Source of the DNA: JBKQHQ01 sp052148715
GTDB taxonomy: Bacteria > Pseudomonadota > Alphaproteobacteria > Rhizobiales > Xanthobacteraceae
Assembly (NCBI GenBank): GCA_052148715.1
Contig: JBKQHQ010000259.1
Span: 1 to 64,000, forward strand
Reading direction: 5' to 3'
Length of the DNA stretch: 64,000 bases
The notes below the pieces were generated by a model, which was given only the letters and a program-made list of their open reading frames with translations, searched no databases and was not told the DNA's origin. The first letter of the stretch is position 1; each line of letters opens with the position of its first letter. Positions 27,135 to 37,279 of this stretch are shown in pieces. The translations under genes and the position numbers were made by a program.

Positions 27135-29141
27135 TTAGGCCGCACGGATGGTGCCGAGGAATCTCTCGACCTCGACCTTCAGGTGATTACTTTCTTTCGA
27201 CAGCGATTGAGCTGAGGCGAGCACTTGCGACGATGCCGAGCCGGTCTCATTCGCGCCGCGGCTCACGTCGGTGATGTTGCTCGCGACTTGCGTGGTGCCA
27301 TGCGCCGCCTGTTGAACATTGCGAGAAATCTCCTGGGTGGCGGCACCTTGCTCCTCCACCGCCGCCGCGATCGCTCCGGCAATCTCGGAGATGCGGCCGA
27401 TCGTGCCGCCGATTTCCTTGATCGCGGCAACGGCGTCTTGGGTCGCTGTCTGCATTCCCGCAATCTGCGTCCCGATCTCGTCGGTGGCCTTGGCGGTCTG
27501 CCCAGCGAGCGCTTTCACCTCCTGCGCCACCACAGCGAAGCCGCGTCCGGCCTCGCCGGCGCGGGCGGCTTCGATGGTGGCGTTGAGGGCGAGCAGATTG
27601 GTCTGCTCGGCGACCGAGGTGATGAGCTTGACCACGTCGCCGATGCGGCCGGCCGCCTGCGACAGCTCAGCGATACGAGCGTCCGTCTTCTTCGCCTGTT
27701 GCACGGCCTCGATGGCGATCTTGCTCGATTCCTGAACCTGGCGCGCGATTTCATTGACCGAGCCGGCAAGCTCCTCCGACGCCGACGCGACCGAATTCAC
27801 GTTGGTCGAGGCCTCCTCCGAGGCTGCAGCCACGGTGGTCGAGAGCTGCTGTGTCTTTTCTGCAGTTTTCGTGAGCGTGGAGGCTGACGCTTCAAGCTCG
27901 GACGACGCCGACGACACGGTTTCGATGATATTCCCGACGGCGGACTGGAACTCGTTGGCAAGCTTGTGCATGTCGGCTTTGCGCTGAGCCGCGCCACGGC
28001 CCTCCATCTCCTTTTGCTCGGCTTCCAGCCGAATTCGCTCGATCGCGTTCTGCTTGAACACGTCGACCGCCTTCGCCATCGCGCCGATCTCGTCCGTGCT
28101 GTCGCGCGACGGGATTTCCGCCTTGACATCGCCGGCCGCGAGCTTGCCCATCGCGGTCGTCATTCCGACGACTGGGCGCACGATGCTGCCGCCGACGAGA
28201 TAGGCGATGCCCACGCCCAGCAGGAACGCCAGCGCGGCGATGATCTCCTGCACGGTGATCGTACCGCTGATCGTTTCGTCGGTGGAGGCCTTGGTGCTGG
28301 TGAAATCCCTCTTCAGGGAAGCCGAAGCGGTACCGATTGCATCGAGCATCTCGACGATCTGGGGGTTCATCTCTTTCAAGTACAGCTCGTTGCTTTTCAG
28401 CAAATTCGGCGCGAAGTCTTCGAAGCCCGCCCCATACCCGGCAAACGCCGCTTTCAGAGGCGGGATGAGTGCGCGGATGTCCTCGGGCAATGCGGCGTGC
28501 TCGAGCGCGGCAATGGCGGCGTTGGCCTTGTCGGCATTGGCCTTGAAGGTCGCGAGACCATTCGGATCTTGGGTCGCCTGGAATCGCCAATTCGCCACGC
28601 GCACGAGGAGCACGTTGGCCTCCAACGACGCGGCGAGTACAGCAATCGATTGCTCGCCGCTCGCGCGCGCGGCCTTGACCAATTTGTCGGTATTTGCCGT
28701 CACCTCGTCGCCGGTGGTAAACAGCTTTTGCTTGTCGGCCTGCAGCTTCTTCGTGAGCTCGACCAGGGCATCGCGCTTTTGCTGGTACGATGTAATTTTC
28801 GCTACCAGGCCGTTGTAAGTCTGGCGCCGCTCTTCCGAAAGTGTGGCCCTGGCGGCGGATTGCAGCAACTCGGTTCCCTTCGCGGCTGCGCCGGTGCCGA
28901 CCCTGAGGGCATCCTGATCGCCATCGAACTTATAGCGCAGCGCGCTGCGCCGCATGATTTCGAGCTCGCGGCCCATCTCGAGTGCGCGCGTATTGTTGTC
29001 CGAGAGCGCGCCTAACTTTTCGACGGAACCCTTGACCGATGTCAGCTGCCAGGCCGCGAACGATGCGAGTGCCAGGCCAAACGCGACCAGGATGCCAAAG
29101 CCGCCGTAAATGCGGCTTTTGATTCCGAGATTGAGTTTCAT
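27135..29141 (-). CDS. Methyl-accepting chemotaxis protein 1
   Basis: A 668-residue transmembrane chemoreceptor. A first membrane segment lies at about 11-32. It is followed by a ~260-residue all-helical periplasmic sensor of helical-bimodular style, a second membrane segment (IAALAFLLGVGIAYLVGG, about 300), HAMP (VRPVVGMTTAMGKLAAGD) and the cytoplasmic signalling domain with hairpin tip EQTNLLALNATIEAARAGE. No C-terminal CheR-binding pentapeptide is present (it ends GTIRAA). AGGGGG precedes the ATG. No che genes are in the window, so the kinase it controls is elsewhere. It is a tandem paralogue of the next gene upstream. Confidence 0.95.
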   Translation of the reverse strand: MKLNLGIKSRIYGGFGILVAFGLALASFAAWQLTSVKGSVEKLGALSDNNTRALEMGRELEIMRRSALRYKFDGDQDALRVGTGAAAKGTELLQSAARATLSEERRQTYNGLVAKITSYQQKRDALVELTKKLQADKQKLFTTGDEVTANTDKLVKAARASGEQSIAVLAASLEANVLLVRVANWRFQATQDPNGLATFKANADKANAAIAALEHAALPEDIRALIPPLKAAFAGYGAGFEDFAPNLLKSNELYLKEMNPQIVEMLDAIGTASASLKRDFTSTKASTDETISGTITVQEIIAALAFLLGVGIAYLVGGSIVRPVVGMTTAMGKLAAGDVKAEIPSRDSTDEIGAMAKAVDVFKQNAIERIRLEAEQKEMEGRGAAQRKADMHKLANEFQSAVGNIIETVSSASSELEASASTLTKTAEKTQQLSTTVAAASEEASTNVNSVASASEELAGSVNEIARQVQESSKIAIEAVQQAKKTDARIAELSQAAGRIGDVVKLITSVAEQTNLLALNATIEAARAGEAGRGFAVVAQEVKALAGQTAKATDEIGTQIAGMQTATQDAVAAIKEIGGTIGRISEIAGAIAAAVEEQGAATQEISRNVQQAAHGTTQVASNITDVSRGANETGSASSQVLASAQSLSKESNHLKVEVERFLGTIRAA

Positions 29142-29503
29142 GGAAGCCCCCTAAGCCGCGCCAAACGAGAAAGATCGCTTGAGCTGAAGACAGCCCTCGA
29201 TTCACGTTCTATAAGCAGAACATGAACGCCGAGTAAAATTTAACGAACTGCCCCAGTGGTTTTAGATCAGTTGATTTATCTAATAGGTAATACGTACTTT
29301 TCCAGAAGCGTTGCGTTTGTGAAGGGAGCTCCGAAGTACCTAATGAATACTAGGCTTTGGTATCAAGATCCGATCGACAATTATGGATGCTCGATCCGAC
29401 TGCCTTAGGACATTACTTGTTGGCACCGGCACACTGATCTGGGCCGTGGGCTATCGTCACCGTGCCGACCGCTTCGGATTTTTCTCGAGAACATTCGCCG
29501 GTG
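29142..29503. other. 362-base gap between the two chemoreceptor genes
   Basis: A clearly AT-richer stretch (about 29220-29420) sits upstream of chemoreceptor 1 and probably carries its promoter, so the two tandem receptors are likely transcribed separately. I found no convincing consensus promoter, terminator or open reading frame. Confidence 0.45.
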
Positions 29504-31543
29504 CTAGGCGGCGCGTACTGTCCGCAGGAATTTATCCACTTCGACCTTGAGCTTGCTGCCCTCGGCCGAGAGTGCCTGCGCGGAAGAGAGCACTTGGCTC
29601 GAGGCCGAGCCGGTTTCTCCGGCCCCCTTGTTGACATCGACGATGTTGCTGGCGACCTGGGTGGTGCCCTGCGCCGCCTGCTGAACGTTGCGGGAAATCT
29701 CCCGCGTCGCTGCGCCCTGCTGTTCAACCGCCGCGGCGATCGCCCCGGCAATCTCGGAAATGCGGCTAATCGTGGTTCCGATCTCCTTGATGGCGGCAAC
29801 CGATTCTTGCGTCGCCGTCTGTATAGCGTTGATCTGCGCGCCAATGTCGTCGGTCGCTTTGGCGGTCTGCGACGCCAAAGCCTTGACCTCGGATGCGACC
29901 ACCGCAAAGCCCTTGCCGGCATCGCCGGCGCGGGCGGCTTCGATCGTCGCATTGAGCGCCAAAAGGTTGGTCTGCTCGGCGATCGCGGTGATGATTTTTA
30001 CTGCGTCGCCGATCCGGGTCGAGGCCGTGGATAGCTCGTTGATGCGGGTGTCGGTCTGCTTGGCCTGGGTCACCGCTTGGCCGGCAATCCGGCTCGACTC
30101 ATGGACCTGCCGAGCGATTTCGCTGACCGAGCTGGCAAGCTCTTCGGTGGCCGAGGCAACCGACTGGACATTAGTCGAGGCTTCTTCCGAAGCCGCCGTG
30201 ACGGTGGCGGAAAGTCTCTGGGTGTTGTCGGCGGTATCGGTCAAGGTCGTGGCGGCGGCCTCAAGCTCGGTCGACGCCGAGGCCACGGTGCCGACGATCT
30301 CACCTACCGCGGCCTGGAACTGGTCCGCGAGCTTGAGCATGTCGGCCCGGCGCTGAGCGGCGGCACGCGCCTCCGCGTCCTTCTGCTCGGCCTCCATCTT
30401 CTCGATCCGCAAGAGGTTGTCCTTGAAGGTCTTCGCAGCACGGGCGTTGTCGCCGACCTCGTCGCCGCGCTCGGCATAGGGCACCTCGACCGTCTTGTTG
30501 CCATTGGCCAACTCGAGCAGCACCTCACCGACGCGGCGGATTGGCTTGGCAATCGACAGGGCGCCGAATACCGCCGACCCAATGAGCACGAGCACAACCA
30601 ACGCTCCGACGGCAAGCCCGACGCGGCCGGCCCGGATCATTGCGGCGTCGGCGGAGGCTTTCGCTGCCTCGGCGGCCTCGCTCGCAACCTGTACCGCTTT
30701 ATCGAACAGACCATTCGCTTCGTTGGCGATCGGTAGGGCGCGAACGCGAACGAGCTCACTCACGCGTTCTGTTGTTTTGACGATCGCTTCCCGCAGGGAT
30801 TCGAATTCGACTTCCGTCGCCGCCAGCCGATCGATGGCGTCGCCGACGGATCCGTCGCCAGCCAAGGCGCGAGCGCCCTTGAGCAAGCCAGTTACCTTCG
30901 ACGCGTCCGCCTTCGCAACCTCATCCTGAGCCTTTTCGGCCGCATACTCAAAACGCCAAGCCGCGGCGCGGGCCGCATGGAAGGTGGCGTTGGCCTCGCG
31001 TATGTAGATCTCGACCTCACGACGATTAGCCAGGGCAGAAAGTGCCGGGATCGCTAACAGCGCCTCATGCCCTTTAGCCCAAGCCTCCGCTACGGCGTTG
31101 CGCTTGGCGAAAAGATCGAGCTTCTCCGTCTGCGCTTTGGCCGCGTCTTCGGCCGCGCCGTCGTATTTTTCAATAAGCTCCCTGATTTTTTGCAGGCGTT
31201 CGCGGCTCTCCGGACCCTGCACATTCTTGAGAGCGCCATCGGTCTCCGAGAGCGCACGTTGGTAAGCCGCCCGCAGGGCCTCCGCGCTGCTGTTCAGATC
31301 CTCTGAACTACGGGCCGCCCGGCCACTGATGAAGGCCATCTGCATGCGCCGCACCGCGCTCTCGGCGGACAACGAATGCGTGTGAACTTGCTGTTGCGAG
31401 GCTGCAGCGGCGTTCTGTTGCGTTATGGTGCCGTCGGTGGCTTGTTGGTTAACCACCATGCCCGCGACGAGAAGAACCCCGAGCCCGGAAGTGATCGCTA
31501 GCTTGGTGCCGATGCGAAACTTGAAACCGGAAAGGAACGACAT
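29504..31543 (-). CDS. Methyl-accepting chemotaxis protein 2
   Basis: A 679-residue paralogue of chemoreceptor 1. The first membrane segment follows FKFRIGTKLAITSGLGVLL. The helical periplasmic sensor spans about 40-300, the second membrane segment is VGLAVGALVVLVLIGSAVFG (about 308-330), then HAMP (IRRVGEVLLELANGNKTVE) and the signalling domain with EQTNLLALNATIEAARAGD. Sensor domains of the two differ strongly while the signalling halves are nearly identical, so they probably sense different ligands but signal to the same kinase. It ends LRTVRAA, without a CheR tether. AGGGG lies 6 bases before the ATG. Confidence 0.95.
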   Translation of the reverse strand: MSFLSGFKFRIGTKLAITSGLGVLLVAGMVVNQQATDGTITQQNAAAASQQQVHTHSLSAESAVRRMQMAFISGRAARSSEDLNSSAEALRAAYQRALSETDGALKNVQGPESRERLQKIRELIEKYDGAAEDAAKAQTEKLDLFAKRNAVAEAWAKGHEALLAIPALSALANRREVEIYIREANATFHAARAAAWRFEYAAEKAQDEVAKADASKVTGLLKGARALAGDGSVGDAIDRLAATEVEFESLREAIVKTTERVSELVRVRALPIANEANGLFDKAVQVASEAAEAAKASADAAMIRAGRVGLAVGALVVLVLIGSAVFGALSIAKPIRRVGEVLLELANGNKTVEVPYAERGDEVGDNARAAKTFKDNLLRIEKMEAEQKDAEARAAAQRRADMLKLADQFQAAVGEIVGTVASASTELEAAATTLTDTADNTQRLSATVTAASEEASTNVQSVASATEELASSVSEIARQVHESSRIAGQAVTQAKQTDTRINELSTASTRIGDAVKIITAIAEQTNLLALNATIEAARAGDAGKGFAVVASEVKALASQTAKATDDIGAQINAIQTATQESVAAIKEIGTTISRISEIAGAIAAAVEQQGAATREISRNVQQAAQGTTQVASNIVDVNKGAGETGSASSQVLSSAQALSAEGSKLKVEVDKFLRTVRAA

Positions 31544-32090
31544 GTCTTGCCCCTATAAGGGGACCAAGACGCAAGGCGCCTCGATCCGGCCCGCTTCAAC
31601 GGCGGCGAGCCTGAGCCGTCTCGGATCGATAAGAGGCCCCGTTCCCCTGCAGTCCGGATCCGCGGCGATATTTCAGCCTCTCGATTAAGGTTCAATGAAT
31701 TTCGCGTTGTTGTTGTGTCCGCTATTCTCCCTTTCGATGTTTTGCTTACTGTCGGCGGCGGCATTTCAGCATCCATTGACAATCAGACTGCGCCTCGACT
31801 CACAATGATTTCTGCGTAGAGCCGCGCGCCATCGCCCACGAGCTGAAAACCGAGACCGCTCGGAAGCGCGGGGCCGCGTTGCCGCCGTCAAATTTGGGCG
31901 ATGCTGCCCGTGTCTAAAATCGCACGCGTTAAGATCCATGGTGTGCTAAGATTTCATTCGCGCCGGGTGCGACGTCACGAGCAGTCCGGGTAAAGAGCGG
32001 ATAGCCGGCCGCCCCGCCGGTCCGCGTTGACACCATCCCTTGCATGGCCTAGTCGCCAGCCACCGGGAAGCCCATCGAATTGCCGAACCG
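31544..32090. other. 547-base intergenic region upstream of leuS and chemoreceptor 2
   Basis: This divergent region must hold the promoters of chemoreceptor 2 (leftward) and leuS (rightward). Apart from the possible leuS promoter listed separately, I see no gene, tRNA or long inverted repeat. The part next to leuS is GC-rich; 31680-31760 is AT-richer. Confidence 0.5.
32027..32055 (+). promoter_or_regulatory. Possible promoter of leuS
   Basis: A consensus -35 hexamer TTGACA at 32027-32032 is followed 17 bases later by TAGTCG (32050-32055), a poor -10. It lies 35-65 bases before the leuS ATG, which is a reasonable place. Confidence 0.3.
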
Positions 32091-34724
32091 ATGACGACCG
32101 AGCGTTACAACGCCCGCGAGGCCGAGCCGCGCTGGCAAAGGGTGTGGGAAGAGCGGGAGACCTTCGTCAGCCGCAACGATGATCCGCGCCCGAAGTACTA
32201 CGTCCTGGAGATGTTTCCCTATCCATCGGGACGCATCCATATGGGGCACGTGCGCAACTACGCCCTCGGCGATTTGGTGGCGCGCTACAAGCGCGCCAAG
32301 GGGTTCAATGTCCTGCATCCGATGGGATGGGATGCATTCGGCATGCCGGCCGAGAACGCCGCCATGGCGAACAAGGTGCATCCGAAGGCGTGGACCTACG
32401 ACAACATTGCGAGCATGCGCGCGCAGCTCAAGACGATGGGCCTGTCGCTCGACTGGCGCCGCGAGATCGCCACGTGCGACCCGGCCTACTACAAGCACCA
32501 GCAGCGGATGTTCATCGACTTCCTGGGCGCCGGCCTCGTCGAGCGCAAGAAGTCGAAGGTCAATTGGGATCCGGTCGACCAGACCGTGCTCGCCAACGAG
32601 CAGGTGATCGATGGCCGCGGCTGGCGCTCCGACGCGCTCGTCGAGCAGCGCAAGCTGACGCAATGGTTCTTCAAGATCACCGACTTCGCCGAGGACCTGC
32701 TCGAGCGCATCGATACGCTTGAGCGCTGGCCGGAGAAGGTGCGGCTGATGCAGAAGAACTGGATCGGCCGTTCCGAGGGGCTGTTGGTCCGCTTTGCGCT
32801 CGATCCGGCGACGACGCCGCACGGCGAAACCGAGCTCGAAATCTTTACCACCCGGCCTGATACCCTGTTCGGCGCACGTTTCATGGCGCTGGCGCCGGAT
32901 CACCCGCTGGCGCTGGCGGCGGCGGAGAAGAACCCGGCGCTCAAGGAATTCATCAATGAATGCAAGCGCCATGGCACCGCGCAGGAGCTGATCGACACCG
33001 CGGAGAAGCTGGGCTTCGACACCGGCATCAAGGGCCTGCACCCGTTCGATCCGAATTGGCGGTTGCCGGTCTATGTGGCGAACTTCATCGTGATGGAATA
33101 CGGCACCGGCGCCATCTTCGGCTGTCCGGCACACGACCAGCGGGACCTCGATTTCGTCAACAAATACGGTCTCGGCGTGACGCCCGTGGTGTGTCCGCCG
33201 GGACAGGATCCCGCGACCTTCGTGATCACCGACATTGCTTATGACGGCGACGGCTTTCTGATCAATTCGCGCTTCCTCGACGGCATGCCGGTCGCGCAGG
33301 CCAAGGCGGAGGTTGCGCGCCGGCTTGAATCGGAGCTGCGCGGCAATCGCCCGGTGGGCAAACGGCAGGTGAATTATCGCCTGCGCGACTGGGGCATCTC
33401 ACGGCAGCGCTACTGGGGTTGCCCGATCCCGATCATTCACTGCCCGGCGTGTGGCGTCGTTCCGGTGCCGCAGCAGGATCTGCCGGTCCTATTGCCGGAG
33501 GACGTGACCTTCGATCGCCCCGGCAATCCGCTCGACCGGCATCCGACGTGGAAGCATGTTGCCTGCCCGCGATGCGGCGAGCTGGCACAGCGCGAAACCG
33601 ACACGATGGACACCTTTGTCGACTCGTCCTGGTATTTCGTCCGCTTTACCGACCCGTGGAATGTGCAAGCACCTACCAGTCGCAGCATCGCCGACGCCTG
33701 GCTGCCGGTCGATCAGTATATCGGCGGTATCGAGCATGCGATCCTGCATCTGCTCTACAGCCGCTATTTCACGCGGGCGATGAAGGCGACTGGCCATCTC
33801 GGGCTCGACGAGCCGTTCGCCGGCTTGTTCACCCAGGGCATGGTGGTGCACGAGACCTATCGCGCGGAGAGCGGCGATTGGGTGACCCCAGCCGAGGTGA
33901 CCATCGAAGGAAGCGGCAGCGAGCGGCGCGCACGGGTCACCGCGACCGGCGAGCCGGTTGCGATCGGCGGCATCGAGAAGATGTCGAAATCGAAACGCAA
34001 CACCGTCGATCCGGACGAGATCATCGCGAGCTATGGAGCGGATACGGCACGCTGGTTCATGCTGTCCGATTCACCGCCCGACCGTGACGTGATCTGGACC
34101 GAGGAGGGCGCGCAAGGCGCCTGGCGGTTCGTGCAGCGGCTGTGGCGCCTGGTCGGCGAAATGGCCGAGATCGCCGCTGTCGCGCCGACGCAACGGCCGG
34201 CGGCGTTCGGGGCCCCCGCCATGGCCGTGCGCAAGGCCATGCATCATGCGCTGGAAAACGTATCGGCGGACATCGAGCGGTTCCGTTTCAACCGTTGCGT
34301 GGCACATATCTATGAGGCCGCGAACGTCCTCGGCGCGGCGATCGGGGAGATCACGACGGACGGGGGGATTACCCCGGATGTCGCCTGGTCCTTCCGCGAG
34401 GCAGCCGATCTGCTGGTGCAACTGTTCCACCCGATGATGCCGCACCTGGCCGAGGAGTGCTGGGCGGCGCTTGGTCACGACAGTCTCGTTGCGGGACAGG
34501 AATGGCCGCAGGTCGAGCGCGACCTCCTCATCGAGGATACCGTAACCTTGCCGGTCCAGGTTAACGGGAAGAAGCGGGCTGATGTAACCGTGCCACGCGA
34601 CGCGGGAAAAAGCGACATTGAGGCTGCCGTTTTGGCGCTGGATGCGGTAAAACGAGCATTGGACGGCAAAGCCCCCAAAAAAGTCATTGTCGTCCCGCAG
34701 AGGATTGTAAATGTCGTGGCATGA
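32091..34724 (+). CDS. leuS: Leucyl-tRNA synthetase
   Basis: An 877-residue class I aminoacyl-tRNA synthetase that charges tRNA-Leu. The HIGH motif appears as PYPSGRIHMGHVRNY, the KMSKS motif as EKMSKSKRNTVDP, and the editing (CP1) domain contains TTRPDTLFGA. The anticodon-binding and C-terminal domain (LPVQVNGKKRADVTV) is complete. The ATG at 32091 (MTTERYNAREAEPRWQ) fits the family start. Its end overlaps lptE by 14 bases; the leuS-lptE-holA order is conserved in alphaproteobacteria. Confidence 0.98.
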   Translation: MTTERYNAREAEPRWQRVWEERETFVSRNDDPRPKYYVLEMFPYPSGRIHMGHVRNYALGDLVARYKRAKGFNVLHPMGWDAFGMPAENAAMANKVHPKAWTYDNIASMRAQLKTMGLSLDWRREIATCDPAYYKHQQRMFIDFLGAGLVERKKSKVNWDPVDQTVLANEQVIDGRGWRSDALVEQRKLTQWFFKITDFAEDLLERIDTLERWPEKVRLMQKNWIGRSEGLLVRFALDPATTPHGETELEIFTTRPDTLFGARFMALAPDHPLALAAAEKNPALKEFINECKRHGTAQELIDTAEKLGFDTGIKGLHPFDPNWRLPVYVANFIVMEYGTGAIFGCPAHDQRDLDFVNKYGLGVTPVVCPPGQDPATFVITDIAYDGDGFLINSRFLDGMPVAQAKAEVARRLESELRGNRPVGKRQVNYRLRDWGISRQRYWGCPIPIIHCPACGVVPVPQQDLPVLLPEDVTFDRPGNPLDRHPTWKHVACPRCGELAQRETDTMDTFVDSSWYFVRFTDPWNVQAPTSRSIADAWLPVDQYIGGIEHAILHLLYSRYFTRAMKATGHLGLDEPFAGLFTQGMVVHETYRAESGDWVTPAEVTIEGSGSERRARVTATGEPVAIGGIEKMSKSKRNTVDPDEIIASYGADTARWFMLSDSPPDRDVIWTEEGAQGAWRFVQRLWRLVGEMAEIAAVAPTQRPAAFGAPAMAVRKAMHHALENVSADIERFRFNRCVAHIYEAANVLGAAIGEITTDGGITPDVAWSFREAADLLVQLFHPMMPHLAEECWAALGHDSLVAGQEWPQVERDLLIEDTVTLPVQVNGKKRADVTVPRDAGKSDIEAAVLALDAVKRALDGKAPKKVIVVPQRIVNVVA

Positions 34725-35277
34725 TAGGTGGGAGGGGATCGGTCGTTGGGCGCGTATTGGCGCGGCGCTGGCCCTGGCCGGGGTTCTCGCCGGCTGTTTC
34801 CAGCCGCTTTACGGGGACCACACAGCGGTCGGCGACTCGGGGGTGCGGGCCGCGCTGAGCTCGGTGGATATCAAGCAGATTCCGGCGGCCAACGGCAGCC
34901 CCGAGGCGCGCATCGCCGTCGAGCTTCGCAACGATCTCCTGTTCGCAACCACGGGAGGCCATTCGCCCGCGCCGCCGTCGTATACGCTTGCGATCCGAAT
35001 TTCGTCGACACGGCTATCGGTCATCGTCGACATCAACAGCGGCCGGCCAGACATCGAGAATTACGGTATCGACGCCGCGTACACCTTAACCGACATCGCG
35101 ACCAACAAGACCGTTGTCACCGGACAGGCGTTCGCCCGCGTTTCCTACGACATTCCCGGCAGCGAGCAACGCTTTGCTCGGGTGCGTGCGCTGCGCGATG
35201 CCGAGAACCGCGCCGCCAGCGTCATTGCCGAGCAGATCAAGTCACGGCTTGCCTCCTACTTTGTCGCCGGTACGTGA
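34711..35277 (+). CDS. lptE: LPS-assembly lipoprotein LptE
   Basis: A 188-residue outer-membrane lipoprotein that plugs the LptD barrel in lipopolysaccharide insertion. The N-terminus is a lipoprotein signal with lipobox LAGC (26-29), followed by FQPLYGD, a wording typical of alphaproteobacterial LptE. The body is weakly conserved (ARVSYDIPGSEQRFARVRALRDAENRAA). It overlaps leuS and is followed by holA, the standard neighbourhood. Confidence 0.92.
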   Translation: MSWHDRWEGIGRWARIGAALALAGVLAGCFQPLYGDHTAVGDSGVRAALSSVDIKQIPAANGSPEARIAVELRNDLLFATTGGHSPAPPSYTLAIRISSTRLSVIVDINSGRPDIENYGIDAAYTLTDIATNKTVVTGQAFARVSYDIPGSEQRFARVRALRDAENRAASVIAEQIKSRLASYFVAGT

Positions 35278-35301
35278 GATCGTACGGATCTAAATCTTCT
35301 C

Positions 35302-36330
35302 ATGGTCGCGCTCAAAGCGGCTGAAATCGATCGCTTTCTTGCCCGCCCTGATTCGGCACGCCCGATCGTCTTATTATTTGGTCCGGACGCGGGTCTCGTG
35401 CACGAACGCGCCGAAGGGATCATTCGCCAATCGGTCGACGATACGCACGATCCGTTCTCACTCGTTCGCATCGAAGGCGAGGATCTCTCCGGCGATCCGT
35501 CGCGGCTCGTCGAGGAGGCGAACACCATTCCGTTGTTTGGTGGCCGCCGCGCCGTATGGGTCAAGGCCGGCGGCCGCAACATCATGCCCGCGGTTGAGGC
35601 TCTCGTCGCGGCCCCGGCCTCCGATTGCCGTGTGGTCATCGAGGCCGGCGATCTCAAGCGCTCCGCGCCGCTGCGCACGCTATGCGAACGCGCGCGAAAC
35701 GCCGCCGCCATCGCTTGCTACGCGGACGGTGAACGCGATCTCATAAAACTCATCAATGAAGAGATGAGTGCTGCCGGCCTAACGATCTCGGCGGAGGCAC
35801 GCACGGCGCTTACGGCACTGATCGGCGGCGATCGTCAGGCTTCACGCAACGAAATCCGCAAGCTGACCCTTTATGCCCGCGGCACAACACAAGTGGGGCT
35901 CGACGACGTGCTCGCCGTGGTGACCGACGCCTCCGCCCTGGCTCTCGACGGGCTTATCGACGCCGCGTTTGCCGGCCGGCCAGCCGACGTCGAGACGGGG
36001 TTCGTGAAGGCGCGGGCTGCCGGCACAGCGCCGGCCGCGATTCTATCAGCGGCGTTGCGTCAGCTCGCACAGCTGCACAAGGCAAGCCTGGTCGTCGAGG
36101 GCGGCGCATCGCCAGCGCAAGCTGTCGAAGGCATGCAGCCCCCCGCAAACTTCCGCCGCAAACCGCTGCTGGAGATGGCACTTCGCGCTTGGTCATCGAA
36201 TCGGCTGCTGCGGGCCATGGCTCAGCTTGCTGAGGCAATCCTCGACACGCGCCGCCAGCCGGCGCTTGCCGAGGCGGTCGCGCAACGTTCGCTGCTCGCG
36301 CTCGCGGTGAGCTCACGACGCAAGGGGTAA
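35302..36330 (+). CDS. holA: DNA polymerase III subunit delta
   Basis: A 342-residue clamp-loader subunit. ARPIVLLFGPDAGLVHERA near the N-terminus and NTIPLFGGRRAVWVK, then LTALIGGDRQASRNEIRKL, follow the family pattern of three domains. It opens the beta clamp in the replisome. It lies 24 bases after lptE and ends 3 bases before the end of the convergent parB gene. Confidence 0.95.
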   Translation: MVALKAAEIDRFLARPDSARPIVLLFGPDAGLVHERAEGIIRQSVDDTHDPFSLVRIEGEDLSGDPSRLVEEANTIPLFGGRRAVWVKAGGRNIMPAVEALVAAPASDCRVVIEAGDLKRSAPLRTLCERARNAAAIACYADGERDLIKLINEEMSAAGLTISAEARTALTALIGGDRQASRNEIRKLTLYARGTTQVGLDDVLAVVTDASALALDGLIDAAFAGRPADVETGFVKARAAGTAPAAILSAALRQLAQLHKASLVVEGGASPAQAVEGMQPPANFRRKPLLEMALRAWSSNRLLRAMAQLAEAILDTRRQPALAEAVAQRSLLALAVSSRRKG

Positions 36331-36333
36331 AGG

Positions 36334-37215
36334 TTAGTTGGTTCGGCCCAGGCGGCGCGCCACTTCGTCGAGCTGATCGAGGGTCCGGTAGCGCACAGTC
36401 AGCACGCCGCCATTGCCGCGGTGATCAATGCTGACCGCAAGGCCCAGCGCATCGGACAGCTGTTTCTCCATGGCGGCCGTGTCAGCGTCCTTCGCAACCC
36501 GCCGGCGAACGACGGGCCGCTTCCCTTCCGCTTGCGCCCGCTCTTGCGCCAAGGCCTCGACCTGGCGCACGTTTAAGTTGTTGTCAACGATTGACCGAGC
36601 CAGCGCCTCGGGGTCCGGCTGTCCGATCAGCGCGCGCGCGTGCCCGGCGGAAAGCCGGCCTGCATGGATGTAGTCCTTCACGGAATCCGGCAGCTTGAGC
36701 AACCGTAACGTGTTGGCGACGTGGCTGCGGCTCTTGCCTACAATGCGGGCGATGACCTCCTGGCTGTGCCGGTACTCATCCACAAGTGATTGATAGCCCG
36801 TGGCTTCTTCCAGGGGGTTGAGATCGGTGCGCTGAACATTCTCGATGATCGCGAGCTCGAGTGCCTCGGCGTCACTGACCTCCAGCACGACCACGGGAAC
36901 ATCGTGCAAGGCGGCCCGCTGGGCGGCGCGCCAGCGCCTTTCGCCGGCAATGATCTCAAAGGTGTCGGAACCTCGGCGCATCGGCCGCACAACTATTGGC
37001 TGAATGATGCCGCGCTCGCGGATTGAGGCGGCCAACTCGTCCAGCTCCGGCTCGGAAAAAGTTCGTCGCGGGTTGCGCGGATTGGGATGCACGAACTCGA
37101 TCGGCACACGCCGCTGGCTACGAATTCGCTCTGGGGCGGCGGTCTCGTCGCCGACATCTCCCATCAGCGCCGCGAGCCCGCGCCCCAGTCGCGATCGCGC
37201 CGCGTCGTCGGCCAT
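36334..37215 (-). CDS. parB: Chromosome-partitioning protein ParB
   Basis: A 293-residue CTPase/DNA-binding clamp that loads at parS. RLGRGLAALMGD starts the protein. The ParB/Srx CTP-binding domain includes NPRRTF and GERRWRAAQ, the helix-turn-helix is in EVIARIVGKSRSHVANTLRLLKL-like sequence, and the C-terminal dimerisation domain ends LDEVARRLG. GGGGGA lies upstream of the ATG at 37215; a GTG at 37239 would add eight residues. Two parS palindromes lie 1.5-1.7 kb upstream. Confidence 0.97.
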   Translation of the reverse strand: MADDAARSRLGRGLAALMGDVGDETAAPERIRSQRRVPIEFVHPNPRNPRRTFSEPELDELAASIRERGIIQPIVVRPMRRGSDTFEIIAGERRWRAAQRAALHDVPVVVLEVSDAEALELAIIENVQRTDLNPLEEATGYQSLVDEYRHSQEVIARIVGKSRSHVANTLRLLKLPDSVKDYIHAGRLSAGHARALIGQPDPEALARSIVDNNLNVRQVEALAQERAQAEGKRPVVRRRVAKDADTAAMEKQLSDALGLAVSIDHRGNGGVLTVRYRTLDQLDEVARRLGRTN

Positions 37216-37279
37216 CACCGAATCCCCCGAATCTGTCACGCGCTCCCTGCCCTCTATTGGCGTCAGGAATGGTTTGGCG

